From assembly GCF_011090165.1 (NCBI RefSeq), contig NZ_JAADJT010000004.1:372001-436000 (forward strand): a stretch of DNA of 64,000 nucleotides. Reading direction: 5' to 3'. Of the stretch, positions 44,720-54,640 are shown piece after piece. The translations under genes were made by a program, and so were the position numbers. The DNA comes from Duganella aceris (GTDB taxonomy: Bacteria > Pseudomonadota > Gammaproteobacteria > Burkholderiales > Burkholderiaceae_D). Under the pieces are notes generated by a model that searched no databases, was not told where the DNA came from, and saw only the letters and a list, made by a program, of their open reading frames with translations. Numbering within the stretch: the first letter of the stretch is position 1; each line of letters opens with the position of its first letter.

Positions 44720-45922
44720 ATGGGTGAACACAAAGACGGCGCCGACGCACTATTCATTTTGCTCGGCGCCATCATGATCCTGGCCATGCACGCGGGTTTC
44801 GCGTTCCTGGAGCTCGGGACTGTGCGCAAGAAAAACCAGGTCAATGCGCTGGTCAAGATCCTGGTGGACTTCGCGGTATCGACCATCGCCTATTTCTTCG
44901 TCGGTTACAGCATCGCCTATGGCGTCAATTTCTTCGCTTCGGCCGACCTGCTGGCGGCCAGGAACGGCTATGAGCTGGTCAAATTTTTCTTCCTGCTGAC
45001 CTTTGCCGCCGCCATCCCCGCGATTATCTCGGGCGGCATCGCCGAGCGGGCGCGCTTCCATCCTCAATTGATAGCGACCGCCTTGCTGGTCGGCCTGGTC
45101 TATCCCTTTTTCGAGGGGATCGTCTGGAACAACCGCTTCGGCGTGCAGGAATGGCTGGCGCAGGCTTTCGGCGCCGGCTTCCACGACTTCGCCGGATCGG
45201 TGGTGGTCCACGCGGTCGGCGGATGGATCGCGCTGCCCGCCGTGCTGCTGCTGGGCGCGCGTCGCGGACGCTACATGAAGAACGGCGCCATCGCCGCCCA
45301 TCCGCCGTCGTCGATTCCGTTCCTGGCGCTGGGCGCCTGGATCCTGACCGTGGGCTGGTTCGGCTTCAACGTGATGAGCGCGCAGTCGTTGGACAAGATG
45401 AACGGCCTGGTCGCCGTGAATTCGCTGATGGCAATGGTGGGCGGCACACTGGTGGCGCTGCTGATGGGGAAGAATGATCCGGGCTTCGCCTACAACGGCC
45501 CGCTGGCCGGACTGGTGGCGGTATGCGCCGGCTCCGATCTGATGCATCCATTGGGCGCGCTGGTCACCGGCGGCATCGCCGGCGCCATCTTCGTCTGGAT
45601 GTTCACGCTGGCGCAAAACAAATGGAAGATCGACGACGTGCTGGGCGTCTGGCCGCTGCACGGCCTGTGCGGCGCATGGGGCGGCATCGCGGCGGGCATC
45701 TTCGGGCATAAGGAGTTGGGTGGCGTCGGCGGCGTCTCGCTGCTGGCGCAACTGGCTGGCACCGCGCTGGGCGTGACGATCGCGCTGGCCGGCGGCTACG
45801 CCATCTACGGCGCGCTGAAGGCCACGCTGGGCCTGCGGCTTGATCCGGAGGAGGAATTCCAGGGCGCCGACCTGTCGATCCACCGCATCAGCTCCACGCC
45901 GGAGCGCGAAGCCAACTGGTGA
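44720..45922 (+). CDS. amt: Ammonium transporter
   Basis: ATG at 44720 is chosen with GGGGAG 8 bases upstream; 400 residues. Eleven membrane segments and Amt family stretches are visible: AGFAFLELGTVRKKNQVNAL at 20 residues, DFAGSVVVHAVGG with a pore His, and DDVLGVWPLHGLCGAWGG with the second. It brings ammonium across the inner membrane. Unusually there is no glnK beside it. The sigma-54 promoter and NtrC-like sites upstream show nitrogen control. Confidence 0.93.
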   Translation: MGEHKDGADALFILLGAIMILAMHAGFAFLELGTVRKKNQVNALVKILVDFAVSTIAYFFVGYSIAYGVNFFASADLLAARNGYELVKFFFLLTFAAAIPAIISGGIAERARFHPQLIATALLVGLVYPFFEGIVWNNRFGVQEWLAQAFGAGFHDFAGSVVVHAVGGWIALPAVLLLGARRGRYMKNGAIAAHPPSSIPFLALGAWILTVGWFGFNVMSAQSLDKMNGLVAVNSLMAMVGGTLVALLMGKNDPGFAYNGPLAGLVAVCAGSDLMHPLGALVTGGIAGAIFVWMFTLAQNKWKIDDVLGVWPLHGLCGAWGGIAAGIFGHKELGGVGGVSLLAQLAGTALGVTIALAGGYAIYGALKATLGLRLDPEEEFQGADLSIHRISSTPEREANW

Positions 45923-46498
45923 TCAGCGGTGGATCACCACCAGCAGCGCCTTCGCCTCGGTCTTGCCGACGTTGCGGATGATGTGCTGCTGGTCTCCCGG
46001 GTAGCGCGCGGTGCTGCCCAGTTTGATTTTCTTCTTGTCCGCTCCAACCTCCACCTCCACCGAGCCGTGGAGCAGCGTCAAATGTTCCTGCGCGCCGGGA
46101 TCGTGGCCCTGCGACGCCAGTTCGCCGCCGGGCGCCAGCGTCAGTTCATACCATTCATACTTGCTGGCCAGTTCCAGCGGCCCCAGGATGCGCAACACAT
46201 AGCCGGCGTGATGGCCGGGCAGGGTGGGGATCTCGTGCGCTTCGATCACGCGCACGGTCTCGGTCTCGCGCTGCGCCGTGGCCAGCAGTTCGCCGATCGG
46301 CACCCCCAGCGCATTGGCCAGGCGCCAGGTGATGGCGATGGTCGGATTGGCTTTCTCACGCTCGATCTGCGACAGCATCGACTTCGATACCCCGGCGATA
46401 CGCGATAAATCCTCCAGCGTCAGGCCTCTGGCAAGGCGCAGCCGTTGCAGGGCGGCGCCGACTTCCGGAGGAGCATTCGTCGAAACGGTTGTTTTCAT
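45923..46498 (-). CDS. XRE-family regulator with cupin domain
   Basis: 191 residues. The HTH is at about 13-66 (ALQRLRLARGLTLEDLSRIA, then SMLSQIEREKANPTI); the C-terminal cupin is at about 110-188 (LTLAPGGELASQGH, EHLTLLHGSVEVEVG, PGDQQHIIRNVG). Such regulators sense small amino-acid-like ligands through the cupin. It is divergent from kbl-tdh-sdaA across 159 bp, so control of threonine breakdown is the obvious guess. Its stop abuts the amt stop. Confidence 0.9.
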   Translation of the reverse strand: MKTTVSTNAPPEVGAALQRLRLARGLTLEDLSRIAGVSKSMLSQIEREKANPTIAITWRLANALGVPIGELLATAQRETETVRVIEAHEIPTLPGHHAGYVLRILGPLELASKYEWYELTLAPGGELASQGHDPGAQEHLTLLHGSVEVEVGADKKKIKLGSTARYPGDQQHIIRNVGKTEAKALLVVIHR

Positions 46499-46580
46499 TG
46501 TTTTATTCGGCAGATGGACTAAATTTCAAAGGAATCATTGCGCTCGCGCGTCTTGCGAAGTTCACTGCTTCTCTGTAATA

Positions 46581-46594
46581 TTCGATATATTGAA
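46581..46594. promoter_or_regulatory. AT-rich dyad between XRE-cupin gene and kbl
   Basis: TTCGATATATTGAA pairs at 6 of 7 positions; adding one base each side gives 7 of 8. It lies 64 bases before kbl and 83 from the regulator start, so it is a candidate operator for the XRE-cupin protein. Function inferred from position. Confidence 0.35.
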
Positions 46595-46657
46595 TTTGAG
46601 TTCGAAATAACGGATTTCTTCTAACGCGGTGAAATCGTACCATAGACAAGGATCATC

Positions 46658-47863
46658 ATGAGCATCCCGGCAAAAAACACTTTCTTCAGCGGCCTGCAGC
46701 AGAACCTGGACCAATTGCGCGAACAGGGCCTGTACAAGCCTGAACGCGTCCTGGCCTCGCGCCAGGGTTCGGAAGTGCAGAGCGAGGATGGCCGAATGCT
46801 GATCAATATGTGCGCCAACAATTACCTCGGCCTGTCGGGCCAGGAATGGGTGGCGCAGGCGTCCATCGCGGCCACCGAGAAATACGGCTATGGTCTGTCG
46901 TCGGTGCGCTTCATCTGCGGCACCCAGACCGTGCACAAGCAGCTGGAGCAGGCGATCTCCACGTTCCTTGGTACCGAAGACACCATCCTGTACGCGGCCG
47001 CCTTCGACGCCAATGGCGGCGTGTTCGAGCCGCTGTTCGACGAGAACGACGCCATCATCTCCGATGCGTTGAACCACGCCTCGATCATCGACGGCATCCG
47101 CCTGTGCAAGGCAGCGCGCTTCCGCTACGCCCACAACGACATGGCCGACCTGGAAGCGCAGCTGATCGCGGCCGCCGACAAGCGCCACAAGGTCATCGTC
47201 ACCGACGGCGTGTTCTCGATGGACGGCACCATCGCCCAGCTGGACAAGATCTGCGACCTGGCCGACAAGTACGGCGCGCTGGTGATGATCGACGAGTGCC
47301 ACGCCTCCGGCTTCATGGGCAAGACCGGCCGCGGCACGCACGAGCACCACAACGTCATGGGCCGCATCGACATCATCACCGGCACGCTGGGCAAGGCCCT
47401 GGGCGGCGCGATGGGCGGTTTCACCTCGGCGCGCAAGGAAGTGATCGACATGCTGCGCCAGAAATCGCGTCCCTACCTGTTCTCGAACACGCTGTCGCCG
47501 TCGATTGCCGGCGCCTCGCTGGCGGTGCTGGAGCGCCTGTCGCAATCGACCGAGCTGCGCGACCGCCTGCACGAAAACACCGCTTACTTCCGCAAGGAGA
47601 TCGAGCGTATCGGCTTCACCATCAAGCCGGGTACGCACCCTGTTGTTCCCGTCATGTTGTTCGACGCGCCCGTCGCGCAGAAATTCGCGGCACGAATGTA
47701 TGAGCTGGGCGTTCTGCTCAGCGGCTTCTTCTACCCGGTGGTCCCGATGGGCCAGGCGCGCGTCCGTGTTCAACTCTCCGCCGCGCATAGCCGCGAGCAG
47801 TTGGACACCGTGCTGAAAGCATTCGAACAGGCCGGCAATGAGCTTGGCCTGCTCAGCAAATAA
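46658..47863 (+). CDS. kbl: 2-amino-3-ketobutyrate CoA ligase (glycine C-acetyltransferase)
   Basis: 401 residues, close to E. coli Kbl. A PLP-dependent alpha-oxoamine synthase with the Lys in GTLGKALGGAMGG, the substrate loop MCANNYLGLSGQ and MIDECHASGFMGKTGRGTHE. It cleaves 2-amino-3-oxobutyrate with CoA to glycine and acetyl-CoA, the second step of threonine catabolism. First gene of kbl-tdh-sdaA; AAGGATCATC before the ATG is its ribosome site. Confidence 0.96.
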   Translation: MSIPAKNTFFSGLQQNLDQLREQGLYKPERVLASRQGSEVQSEDGRMLINMCANNYLGLSGQEWVAQASIAATEKYGYGLSSVRFICGTQTVHKQLEQAISTFLGTEDTILYAAAFDANGGVFEPLFDENDAIISDALNHASIIDGIRLCKAARFRYAHNDMADLEAQLIAAADKRHKVIVTDGVFSMDGTIAQLDKICDLADKYGALVMIDECHASGFMGKTGRGTHEHHNVMGRIDIITGTLGKALGGAMGGFTSARKEVIDMLRQKSRPYLFSNTLSPSIAGASLAVLERLSQSTELRDRLHENTAYFRKEIERIGFTIKPGTHPVVPVMLFDAPVAQKFAARMYELGVLLSGFFYPVVPMGQARVRVQLSAAHSREQLDTVLKAFEQAGNELGLLSK

Positions 47864-47888
47864 CATGAAAATCGTCAGGAACAATAAT

Positions 47889-48860
47889 ATGAATAACCCA
47901 CAACGCATCCTCGTCATCGGCGCCAACGGTCAAATCGGCAGTGAACTGGTCGAGGCCCTGGCCTCCCGGCATGGCGCGCAGAACGTCATCGCCAGCGACA
48001 TCAGCCCGACCAACCTGTACAACGCGGCGCGCTACACCCCGCTGAACGTGCTGGATAAGGAAGCGCTGGCGGCGCTGGTCACCGAAGAAGGCATCACCCA
48101 GGTGTATCAACTGGCGGCGATGCTGTCCGCCACCGGCGAAGCGGCGCCGCTGAAAGCCTGGACGCTGAACATGGACGGCCTGCTGAACATCCTGGAAGTG
48201 GCGCGCGAGCGCGGCGCCATCGGCAAGCCGCTGAAAGTGTTCTGGCCATCGTCGATCGCCGCCTTCGGTCCGAACACGCCGGCCGTCGACACGCCGCAGA
48301 CCACGGTGATGGATCCGACCACGATCTACGGCATCAGCAAGCTGGCCGGCGAGCGCCTGTGCGAATACTACTTCATCAAGTACGGGGTGGACGTGCGTTC
48401 GATCCGCTACCCAGGCATCATCAGCTTCAAGTCGCCACCGGGCGGCGGCACCACCGATTACGCCATCGCGATCTTCCACTCGGCGCTGCGCGGCGAGCGC
48501 TATGAATGCTTCCTCGGCCCGCAAACCACGCTGCCAATGATTTACATGCCCGACGCGATCCGCGCCACCATCGAACTGATGGAAGCGCCGGCGGAGCAGG
48601 TCAAGGTGCGTTCGGCCTACAACGTGGCCGGCGTGTCGTTCAACCCTGAACAGCTGGCCGCCGCGATCACCCGCGCCGTCCCCGACTTCAAGATCGGCTA
48701 CAAGCCGGACAGCCGCCAGGGCATCGCCGACACCTGGCCGCAAAGCCTGGACGACGCCACCGCGACCGCCGACTGGGGCTGGAAGGCCCGCATCGGCATC
48801 GATGAAATGGTGGCCGACATGCTGGCCAACGTCGATGTCCACCTGGGCAAGGCGGCATAA
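47889..48860 (+). CDS. tdh: L-threonine 3-dehydrogenase, SDR (epimerase-like) type
   Basis: The ATG at 47889 has CAGGA 8 bases upstream; the protein then starts MNNPQRILVIGANGQIGSEL, 323 residues. NAD motif GANGQIG; catalytic YGISK; family block YPGIISFKSPPGGGTTDYA. This is the short-chain-type threonine dehydrogenase, unrelated to zinc-dependent E. coli Tdh. It oxidises threonine to 2-amino-3-oxobutyrate for Kbl. It starts 25 bases after kbl and its TAA overlaps the ATG of sdaA. Confidence 0.92.
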   Translation: MNNPQRILVIGANGQIGSELVEALASRHGAQNVIASDISPTNLYNAARYTPLNVLDKEALAALVTEEGITQVYQLAAMLSATGEAAPLKAWTLNMDGLLNILEVARERGAIGKPLKVFWPSSIAAFGPNTPAVDTPQTTVMDPTTIYGISKLAGERLCEYYFIKYGVDVRSIRYPGIISFKSPPGGGTTDYAIAIFHSALRGERYECFLGPQTTLPMIYMPDAIRATIELMEAPAEQVKVRSAYNVAGVSFNPEQLAAAITRAVPDFKIGYKPDSRQGIADTWPQSLDDATATADWGWKARIGIDEMVADMLANVDVHLGKAA

Positions 48861-50254
48861 TGGACATGAGCGTTTTCGACCTGTTCAAGATCGGCATTGG
48901 TCCGTCGAGTTCCCACACCGTGGGTCCGATGGTGGCGGCCCGCCGTTTTCTGCTCGATAGCGCTCCGCTCGACGATGTCATCGAAGTCAAGGCCGAGCTG
49001 TATGGTTCGCTGGCCCTGACCGGCATCGGCCACGCGACCGACAAGGCGGTGATCCTCGGCCTGATGGGCGAAACCCCGCAGGACGTGGTGCCGACCGAGG
49101 TCGACACGCAACTGGCCGCAGCCGAAGCGGCCGGTGAACTCAAGCTGCTCGGCAGCCGCACCGTGCCGTTCAAGCGTGGCACGCACCTGGTGTTCCACAT
49201 GGCCGAATCGCTGGCCGAACACCCGAACGGCATGCGCTTCACGCTGACCCGCGCCGACGGAACCACCTTCAGCAAGGTGTATTACTCGGTCGGCGGTGGC
49301 TTCATCAAGGAAGCGGGTGAAGCGCAGCAACCGGCGCCGGTGACTGGCAGCGCGCCCGCCGCCGCCATTCCGTTCCCCTTCGATACGATGGAACAGCTGC
49401 TGGCCCACGGCGAAAAGAGCAGCCTGACCATCCCGCAAATGCTGCGCGCGAACGAACGCGTCAAGCTGTCCGACGATGAGCTGAATACCGGTATCGACAA
49501 GATCTGGAAGGTCATGCATGACTGTATCGCGCACGGCCTCGACACCGCCGGCACGCTGCCGGGCGGCTTGAACGTCAAGCGCCGCGCCGCCAACCTGTGG
49601 ACCCAGGCGAACATCAACGGCGCCCGCGCCAACGAACTGCCGCACGACGCGCTGCACCAGGTCAGCCTGTATGCGATGGCGGTCAACGAGGAAAACGCCG
49701 CCGGCGGCCGCGTGGTCACGGCGCCGACCAACGGCGCGGCCGGCATCATCCCGGCGGTGCTGCGCTACTACGCGGAAGACTGCAAGCCGAGCGACCCGGT
49801 CACCGGCGTGCGCGACTTCATGCTGACGGCCGCCGCCATCGGCATGCTGTGCAAGCGCAACGCTTCGATCTCCGGCGCCGAAATCGGCTGCCAGGGCGAA
49901 GTCGGCGTGGCATGCGCGATGGCCGCCGCCGGCCTGGTGGCGGCGCTGGGCGGCAGCAATGGCCAGATCGAGAACGCCGCCGAAATCGGCATCGAACACC
50001 ACCTGGGCATGACCTGCGACCCGATCGGCGGCCTGGTGCAGATCCCGTGCATCGAGCGCAACGGCATGGGCGCGGTCAAGGCCATCACCGCCGCCTCGCT
50101 GGCTTTAAAGGGCGACGGCACCCATTTCGTCAGCCTCGACGAAGTGATCGAGACCATGCGCCAGACCGGCGCCGACATGCAGGCCAAGTACAAGGAAACC
50201 TCGCTGGGCGGCCTGGCGATCCACGTCATCACCGTCAATCACGCGGCTTGCTGA
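48860..50254 (+). CDS. sdaA: L-serine ammonia-lyase, iron-sulfur type
   Basis: 464 residues. The N-terminal beta domain has [16 protein letters not shown]. The C-terminal alpha domain has the cluster cysteines in [30 protein letters not shown] and near the last residue (NHAAC). It turns serine into pyruvate and ammonia. In this operon it lets glycine from Kbl feed onward through serine, completing threonine use as carbon and nitrogen source. Its start overlaps the tdh stop by one base; its end overlaps the convergent signalling gene by 20 bases. Confidence 0.95.
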   Translation: MDMSVFDLFKIGIGPSSSHTVGPMVAARRFLLDSAPLDDVIEVKAELYGSLALTGIGHATDKAVILGLMGETPQDVVPTEVDTQLAAAEAAGELKLLGSRTVPFKRGTHLVFHMAESLAEHPNGMRFTLTRADGTTFSKVYYSVGGGFIKEAGEAQQPAPVTGSAPAAAIPFPFDTMEQLLAHGEKSSLTIPQMLRANERVKLSDDELNTGIDKIWKVMHDCIAHGLDTAGTLPGGLNVKRRAANLWTQANINGARANELPHDALHQVSLYAMAVNEENAAGGRVVTAPTNGAAGIIPAVLRYYAEDCKPSDPVTGVRDFMLTAAAIGMLCKRNASISGAEIGCQGEVGVACAMAAAGLVAALGGSNGQIENAAEIGIEHHLGMTCDPIGGLVQIPCIERNGMGAVKAITAASLALKGDGTHFVSLDEVIETMRQTGADMQAKYKETSLGGLAIHVITVNHAAC

Positions 50255-52988
50255 GCAGCTGCCGGAACTCCGCTTCCGGCACCGGCTTGCTGAAGTAGTA
50301 GCCCTGCATTTCATCGCAGTGCTGCTCGCGCAGGAACGACAGCTGTTCGGCGGTCTCCACGCCTTCGGCGATGGTCTTCAGCCCCAGGCTGCGCGCCATG
50401 TTGATGATGGCGCTGACGATGGCCTTGTCCTCGGCATCGGTGCTGATGTCGCGCACGAAGGATTGGTCGATCTTCAGCTTGTAGACTTTGAATTTCTTCA
50501 GGTGGCTGAGCGACGAGTAGCCGGTGCCGAAATCGTCGATCGACATCCGTACGCCGCGTTCGTGCAGCTGGTTCATGATGGCGATCGCGCCCTGCGGGTC
50601 GTGTGCGGCAACGCCTTCGGTCAACTCCAGTTCCAGGTAGGACGGTGGCAGACCTTCCTCTTCCAGTATTTGCGCGATCAGCTCCGGCAGTTCGGTATTC
50701 CGGAACTGCATCGCCGACAGATTCACCGCCATCGCCACCGGCGGCAGGCCGGCGTCGATCCACGCGCGCGCCTGGCGTACGGCCTGGCGCAGCACCCAGG
50801 CGCCGATCGGCAGGATCAATCCGCTTTCCTCGGCGGCCGGGATGAATTCCGCCGGCGTCACCGCGCCGCCCAGCTCCGGTGTGGTCCATCTCAGCAGCGC
50901 CTCGGCGCCGACGATGCGGCCGGTCGCCAGTGAAATCTGCGGCTGGTACACCACCTGCATCTGCTCGCGCTCCAGCGCGTAGCGCAGCGCGTTGACCATT
51001 TGCAGATGGCGCGCCGCGCGGTGCTGCATGGCCAGGGTGAAGAAGCGGTAGTCGTGGCGGCCGGTGCGCTTGACCTGGTACATGGCGGCGTCCGCGCTTT
51101 GCAGCAGAGTTTCCAGATCGGCGCCGTCGGCCGGGTACAGGGCGATGCCGATCGAGGCCGAGACCTTGAGATCGTGCACGCCGATGCTGTAAGGCTGCCC
51201 GATCATGTCGATCAGCTTGCGCGCCACCGCCGCCGCGTCGGCCGCCTCCACCTGTTCCAGCACGAAGATGAATTCGTCGCCGCCGAGGCGGGCCACCATG
51301 TCGTCCTCGCGCAGGCATTGGCGCAGCCGTTGCGACAGTTCGCACAACAGCAGGTCGCCGACGCTGTGGCCCAGCGAGTCGTTGATGTCCTTGAAGTGGT
51401 CGAGGTCCAGCATCAGCAGCGCCAGCGAACTGCGGTTGCGCCGCGCCAGCGCCAGCGCGTGGCGGGTGTGCTCCTGCAATTGCGCGCGGTTCGGCAGGCC
51501 GGTCAGGGCGTCGTGGTGGGCCAGGTACTGGATGCGTTCATTGGCCTGCTCGCGTTCCGCCTCGCGGTCGAAGTTCTTCAGCGCGAACTCGATATCGAGC
51601 GTCATCTCCAGCAGCAGCGCCTGGACTTCGTTGTCGAAAGCATGGGTGGTGTCGGCGCACAGCACGAAGAATCCGATAATTTCGCCGCGGCGCCGCAACG
51701 GGATCGCCGCCGACGCCCGCCAGCCGTAACAGGCGCCTTGTTCGTGCCAGCTTCCGGTTTCCGGCGCGGCCTGGAAGTCCTGGCACCAGTGCGGCTCGCC
51801 GCCGCTGTATGCCAGGCCTATCGGGCTGCCGTCTTGGGGTTGGCCGGAATCGAGAGGCAGGACCAGCTGGCCCAGATATTCGATGCCGGCACCGGCGGCT
51901 GCCGCCGACCGCACCTCGCGCCGCTGCGGATCGATGATGCCGATCCAGGCCATGGTCATGCCGCCGTGATCGACCACGCCGTCGACGATGCGCGCGAACA
52001 GTTCGGCCTCGCTGCGGCTGCGGACGATGGCCTGGTTGCACTGGCTCAGCGCCGAATACAGGCCGCTGACGCGTAGTGTGCGCTCCAGCGCGGCGGCGCG
52101 CTCGGCGTCCAGCCGCGCCAGGCTTTTCTGCATCGCCGACAGCCAGCTCCAGACGCTGTCGGCCGACCGCGCCGGTACCGCCAGCGGCGTGCCGAAGTCG
52201 CCCCGGCCCAGTCGACCCATGGCCGCCTGCAGCTGGTCGACCGAGCAGCCCAGCGCCGTATCGAGCTTGCGCTTGGCGCGCCAGGTCACCGCCACCAGGA
52301 TCAGCGCGAACAGCACAAACAAGCCGCGCGCCAATGCCGCTTCCTTCACGGTGGACTCGACCTGCTGCCCGGTGCGCCGGTCGACGCTGTCGTTGACATC
52401 GGCGATGGGTCGCATGATCGACGCCTTGGCGCGGTGATAGGCGTCGTCGTACAGCATGGCCGTGGCGGCGGCGATCACGCGCGCGTCGCCGTGCGCGCCG
52501 TCGCGCATGTTCAGGGCGACGATTTCGGTGGCGGCCAGCTGGTCCGACGCCGATTTGGACCTGGCCAACAGCGCCAGCTCGCCTGGCGAAAAGCCGGCGC
52601 GCGCCATCAGGTCCAGCAGCGATATGGCCGGCTCCGAAGGGCGTGGCGGCTGGCCGGCGTCCAGCACCAGATCCCAGTAGACGTTGTCGTAGCCTTGCGG
52701 GTGCGGGCGCACGCCATCGCGGATGTCGATGATTTCCTGATAGTGCAGGCGGTATTGCGGCTCGCCGGTGACGACGTAGGTGCGCGCCATGCGCGTCAGG
52801 TCGTCCGACGAGTGGCGCAGTTCGTTGACCAGTTTGCGCGCCGCGTAGCGCTGCAGGTTGGCGCGGTCGATGCGCTTTTCGGACCAGACATACAGCACGA
52901 AGGCCGCCGTCACCACGCACAGCGCGCCGAGGCATAGCCACAGATAATGGGCGAAACGGCGCGGTGCGGCGGACGGGGGCAGGGACAT
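50235..52988 (-). CDS. Membrane GAF-GGDEF-EAL c-di-GMP enzyme
   Basis: The start at 52988 gives 917 residues; a longer in-frame start at 53039 has no better signal. TM1 (about 12-35) and TM2 (about 225-240) enclose a periplasmic region. A GAF domain follows (about 325-480, [18 protein letters not shown]), then GGDEF with the intact RLGGDEF, then EAL with [17 protein letters not shown] and IAEGVE. Both activities are possible. It is a single gene convergent with sdaA and divergent from thrC. Confidence 0.92.
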   Translation of the reverse strand: MSLPPSAAPRRFAHYLWLCLGALCVVTAAFVLYVWSEKRIDRANLQRYAARKLVNELRHSSDDLTRMARTYVVTGEPQYRLHYQEIIDIRDGVRPHPQGYDNVYWDLVLDAGQPPRPSEPAISLLDLMARAGFSPGELALLARSKSASDQLAATEIVALNMRDGAHGDARVIAAATAMLYDDAYHRAKASIMRPIADVNDSVDRRTGQQVESTVKEAALARGLFVLFALILVAVTWRAKRKLDTALGCSVDQLQAAMGRLGRGDFGTPLAVPARSADSVWSWLSAMQKSLARLDAERAAALERTLRVSGLYSALSQCNQAIVRSRSEAELFARIVDGVVDHGGMTMAWIGIIDPQRREVRSAAAAGAGIEYLGQLVLPLDSGQPQDGSPIGLAYSGGEPHWCQDFQAAPETGSWHEQGACYGWRASAAIPLRRRGEIIGFFVLCADTTHAFDNEVQALLLEMTLDIEFALKNFDREAEREQANERIQYLAHHDALTGLPNRAQLQEHTRHALALARRNRSSLALLMLDLDHFKDINDSLGHSVGDLLLCELSQRLRQCLREDDMVARLGGDEFIFVLEQVEAADAAAVARKLIDMIGQPYSIGVHDLKVSASIGIALYPADGADLETLLQSADAAMYQVKRTGRHDYRFFTLAMQHRAARHLQMVNALRYALEREQMQVVYQPQISLATGRIVGAEALLRWTTPELGGAVTPAEFIPAAEESGLILPIGAWVLRQAVRQARAWIDAGLPPVAMAVNLSAMQFRNTELPELIAQILEEEGLPPSYLELELTEGVAAHDPQGAIAIMNQLHERGVRMSIDDFGTGYSSLSHLKKFKVYKLKIDQSFVRDISTDAEDKAIVSAIINMARSLGLKTIAEGVETAEQLSFLREQHCDEMQGYYFSKPVPEAEFRQLLSKPRD

Positions 52989-53071
52989 GATCTTCACACT
53001 GTTGCGCAAGCCGCAAGTATAGAGCTTGTCGCCGTGCAAGTGGCCGCCGATACCGATAAAACAACGGTGAT

Positions 53072-53101
53072 TTCACGGATGACGGCCGGGCGCACTATAA
53101 T
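53072..53101 (+). promoter_or_regulatory. Candidate sigma-70 promoter of thrC-moeA-moaD
   Basis: TTCACG (53072-53077), 18 bases, then TATAAT (53096-53101). The -10 is perfect and the -35 matches 4 of 6. Transcription would start near 53108, about 55 bases before thrC. Confidence 0.5.
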
Positions 53102-53162
53102 ATCCGCTCGCTTTGTACCGTTCTGCCTTTTAGCCGTCAGCTCAACCGGACTTTTCTAATTT

Positions 53163-54638
53163 ATGCAATACGTGTCTACCCGCGCCGCCGCATCGGCCGC
53201 CGCCTCGTCTTCCCAACAATTCTCGGACATTCTGCTGGGCGGCCTGGCCGCCGACGGTGGCCTGTTCCTGCCCGCCGACTATCCGCAAGTGACCGGCGCC
53301 GAACTCGATGCCTGGCGCCAGCTGTCCTACGCCGACCTGGCCTTCGAGATCCTGAAGAAGTTCGCCACCGATATTCCGGAAGCCGACCTGCGCGCGCTGA
53401 CCGCCAAGACCTACACCAAGGAAGTCTACAAGAACGTCCGCGCCGGCGAAAAAGCCAGCCAGATCACGCCGTTGCGCGTGCTGGAGGAAGAGGGCGGCAA
53501 GAAGCTGGTGCTGCAAGCGCTGTCGAACGGTCCGACGCTGGCCTTCAAGGACATGGCGATGCAACTGCTGGGCAATCTGTTCGAGTACGCGCTGGCCAAG
53601 CAGAGCGCACAGCTGAATATCTTCGGCGCGACCTCCGGCGATACCGGCAGCGCCGCCGAATACGCGATGCGCGGCAAGAAGGGCATCCGCGTTTTCATGC
53701 TGTCGCCGCACAAGAAAATGAGCGCGTTCCAGACCGCGCAGATGTTCAGCCTCCAGGATCCGAACATCTTCAACATCGCCATCGAAGGCGTGTTCGATGA
53801 TGCGCAGGACATGGTCAAGGCGGTGTCCAACGACCTGGAATTCAAGGCGAAGCAAAAGATCGGTACCGTCAATTCGATCAACTGGGCGCGCGTCGTGGCG
53901 CAGGTGGTGTATTACTTCCGTGGCTATCTGGCCGCCACCACGTCCAACGAGCAGAAAGTGTCGTTCACCGTCCCGTCGGGGAACTTCGGCAATATCTGCG
54001 CCGGCCACATCGCCCGCATGATGGGACTGCCGATTTCCAAGCTGGTCGCCGCCACCAACGAGAACGATGTGCTGGATGAGTTCTTCCGCACCGGCGTGTA
54101 CCGCGTGCGCAAGTCGGCCGAGACCTACCACACCAGCAGCCCGTCGATGGACATCTCCAAGGCGTCCAACTTCGAGCGTTTCATCTACGATCTGGTGGGC
54201 CGCGACAGCGAGCGCACCCGCGCGCTGTTCCACAAGGTGGAGACGCAGGGCGGCTTCGACCTGTCCGGCAAGCCTGGCAGCGACGGCGACGAGTTCAAAC
54301 TGGTGGCCAAATACGGCTTCAAGTCCGGCAAGTCGACCCATGAAGACCGCCTGAACACCATCCGCGACGTGGCCGACGATTACGGCATCGTCATCGATAC
54401 CCACACCGCAGACGGCATCAAGGTCGCCAAGGAAAACCTGGAAAACGGCGTGACCATGATCGTGCTGGAGACCGCGCTGGCGGCCAAGTTCAATGAAACC
54501 ATACTGGATGCGCTGGGCGAGGATGCCGAGCGTCCGGAAGGCTTCGAGAACATCGAAGACCTGCCGCAGAAGTTCGTCGTCATGAAGCCGGATGTCGAGG
54601 TGATGAAGGCTTACATCGCGGCCAATACCGGACTCTGA
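53163..54638 (+). CDS. thrC: Threonine synthase
   Basis: 491 residues, the proteobacterial length. The PLP Lys is in TLAFKDMAMQLLG; GATSGDTGSAAEYAM binds the PLP phosphate. A short Ala/Ser-rich insert (AAASAAASSSQQ) follows the first residues. It converts O-phosphohomoserine to threonine. In many betaproteobacteria hom precedes thrC; here a signalling gene lies upstream and hom is absent. No clear Shine-Dalgarno sequence is seen at the ATG. moeA starts 3 bases downstream. Confidence 0.96.
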   Translation: MQYVSTRAAASAAASSSQQFSDILLGGLAADGGLFLPADYPQVTGAELDAWRQLSYADLAFEILKKFATDIPEADLRALTAKTYTKEVYKNVRAGEKASQITPLRVLEEEGGKKLVLQALSNGPTLAFKDMAMQLLGNLFEYALAKQSAQLNIFGATSGDTGSAAEYAMRGKKGIRVFMLSPHKKMSAFQTAQMFSLQDPNIFNIAIEGVFDDAQDMVKAVSNDLEFKAKQKIGTVNSINWARVVAQVVYYFRGYLAATTSNEQKVSFTVPSGNFGNICAGHIARMMGLPISKLVAATNENDVLDEFFRTGVYRVRKSAETYHTSSPSMDISKASNFERFIYDLVGRDSERTRALFHKVETQGGFDLSGKPGSDGDEFKLVAKYGFKSGKSTHEDRLNTIRDVADDYGIVIDTHTADGIKVAKENLENGVTMIVLETALAAKFNETILDALGEDAERPEGFENIEDLPQKFVVMKPDVEVMKAYIAANTGL

Positions 54639-54640
54639 AG

